Positions 13,150 to 13,446 of a stretch of DNA of 13,446 bases are shown here, piece after piece. Each line of letters begins with the position of its first letter. Positions within the stretch are counted from its first letter, which is position 1. The DNA lies in the NCBI GenBank assembly GCA_029821455.1, contig JALGTI010000053.1:1-13446 (forward strand), in the 5' to 3' direction. The notes under the pieces were generated by a model, which had not been told where the DNA came from, did not search any database, and was given only the letters and a program-made list of their open reading frames with translations. The stretch comes from Candidatus Zipacnadia bacterium (GTDB lineage: Bacteria > Armatimonadota > Zipacnadia > Zipacnadales > Zipacnadaceae). The position numbers were made by a program, and so were the translations under genes.

Positions 13150-13446
13150 CAGGTTTCACCGCGTCGGGCAATGATTGCAAGCCACTCGCCTTCAGAAGTT
13201 CTCTCTGTTTCAGTTAGTTCAGCTCCAGCCAACGAGGAGCATACGATGTTTGCGCCGCGATCTGTGAAGCCGGACAGCACGCAGAACCCGTCGGGGGCCA
13301 GATGCAGGGCGATGTCGGGCACCAGAGCGCCAACTACTTCGGCGGAGATATTGGCGACAATCAGATCGAAACTGCTGGTCTCCTGGGGCAAACCCGCCAT
13401 CTGTCGGACAGTGACTTGGCCAGCTACGCCATTGGCCTTACAGTTT
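13149..13446 (-). CDS. prmA: Ribosomal protein L11 methyltransferase, C-terminal part
   Basis: The minus-strand frame is open to the window edge, so only the last 98 or so residues are seen; a methionine at 13400 is internal. Visible are NCKANGV, the end of the SAM-binding fold, then FDLIVANI (the motif IV region that corresponds to NPPY in other methyltransferases), LAPDGFCVLSGFTDRG, and GEWLAIIARRG at the C-terminus. This is the classic PrmA ending, an enzyme that trimethylates ribosomal protein L11. The rsmE neighbour supports the call. The N-terminal L11-recognition domain and the main SAM-binding motif lie outside the window. Confidence 0.9.
   Translation of the reverse strand, partial: NCKANGVAGQVTVRQMAGLPQETSSFDLIVANISAEVVGALVPDIALHLAPDGFCVLSGFTDRGANIVCSSLAGAELTETERTSEGEWLAIIARRGET

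Overview
This 13.4-kb window is moderately GC-rich, densely packed bacterial chromosome. It carries kdsD, kdsA and kdsB of the KDO (LPS inner-core sugar) pathway, which points to a diderm with lipopolysaccharide. Several proteins (a YfhO-type membrane protein, a UbiA-family phosphoribosyl-decaprenol synthase homologue and a cyanobacterial-AAR-like reductase) fit an uncultured environmental phylum such as Armatimonadota or a similar lineage better than Proteobacteria. That placement is inference and weak. I saw no tRNA, rRNA, CRISPR array, transposase or phage gene.

Layout. (1) Positions 1-3186, plus strand: three overlapping genes, namely a 5'-truncated YfhO-like polytopic protein, a soluble DPM1-like family-2 glycosyltransferase and a four-helix EamA/SMR-like membrane protein. 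Together they resemble a three-component lipid-linked glycosylation module (donor synthesis, flipping, extracytoplasmic transfer). (2) Positions 3204-11125, minus strand: one long run transcribed kdsA - kdsD - metallophosphoesterase - coaX - dus - a 51-aa small ORF - AAR-like reductase - lysS - UbiA-family prenyltransferase. No gap exceeds 13 nt and several genes overlap, so it is probably one operon. (3) Positions 11126-11245: a short spacer with several palindromes that look like a dispersed REP-type repeat. (4) kdsB (minus), then a 389-bp gap (12014-12402) holding a fragment of an RHS/YD-repeat protein on the plus strand. (5) rsmE and the 3' end of prmA (minus), a commonly seen rRNA/ribosomal-protein methyltransferase pair.

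How the genes work together. KdsD makes arabinose-5-phosphate, KdsA condenses it with PEP, and KdsB activates KDO with CTP. The usual KdsC phosphatase is not in the window, and a metallophosphoesterase directly follows kdsD. The rest of the operon is housekeeping (CoA synthesis, tRNA modification, tRNA charging) plus two less ordinary genes: the AAR-like reductase, which keeps the cysteine corresponding to the catalytic Cys of the cyanobacterial enzyme, and the polyprenyl-phosphate pentose transferase homologue. Convergent to the latter is the glycosylation module, so this end of the window is concentrated on polyprenol-linked sugars.

The observations most worth a second look are the AAR-like gene outside its usual cyanobacterial setting, the 51-aa ORF translationally interlocked with it and resembling only the N-terminus of a larger family, the phosphoesterase in the kdsC position, and the three-gene glycosylation cassette. 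None is proven to be a new system from sequence alone.
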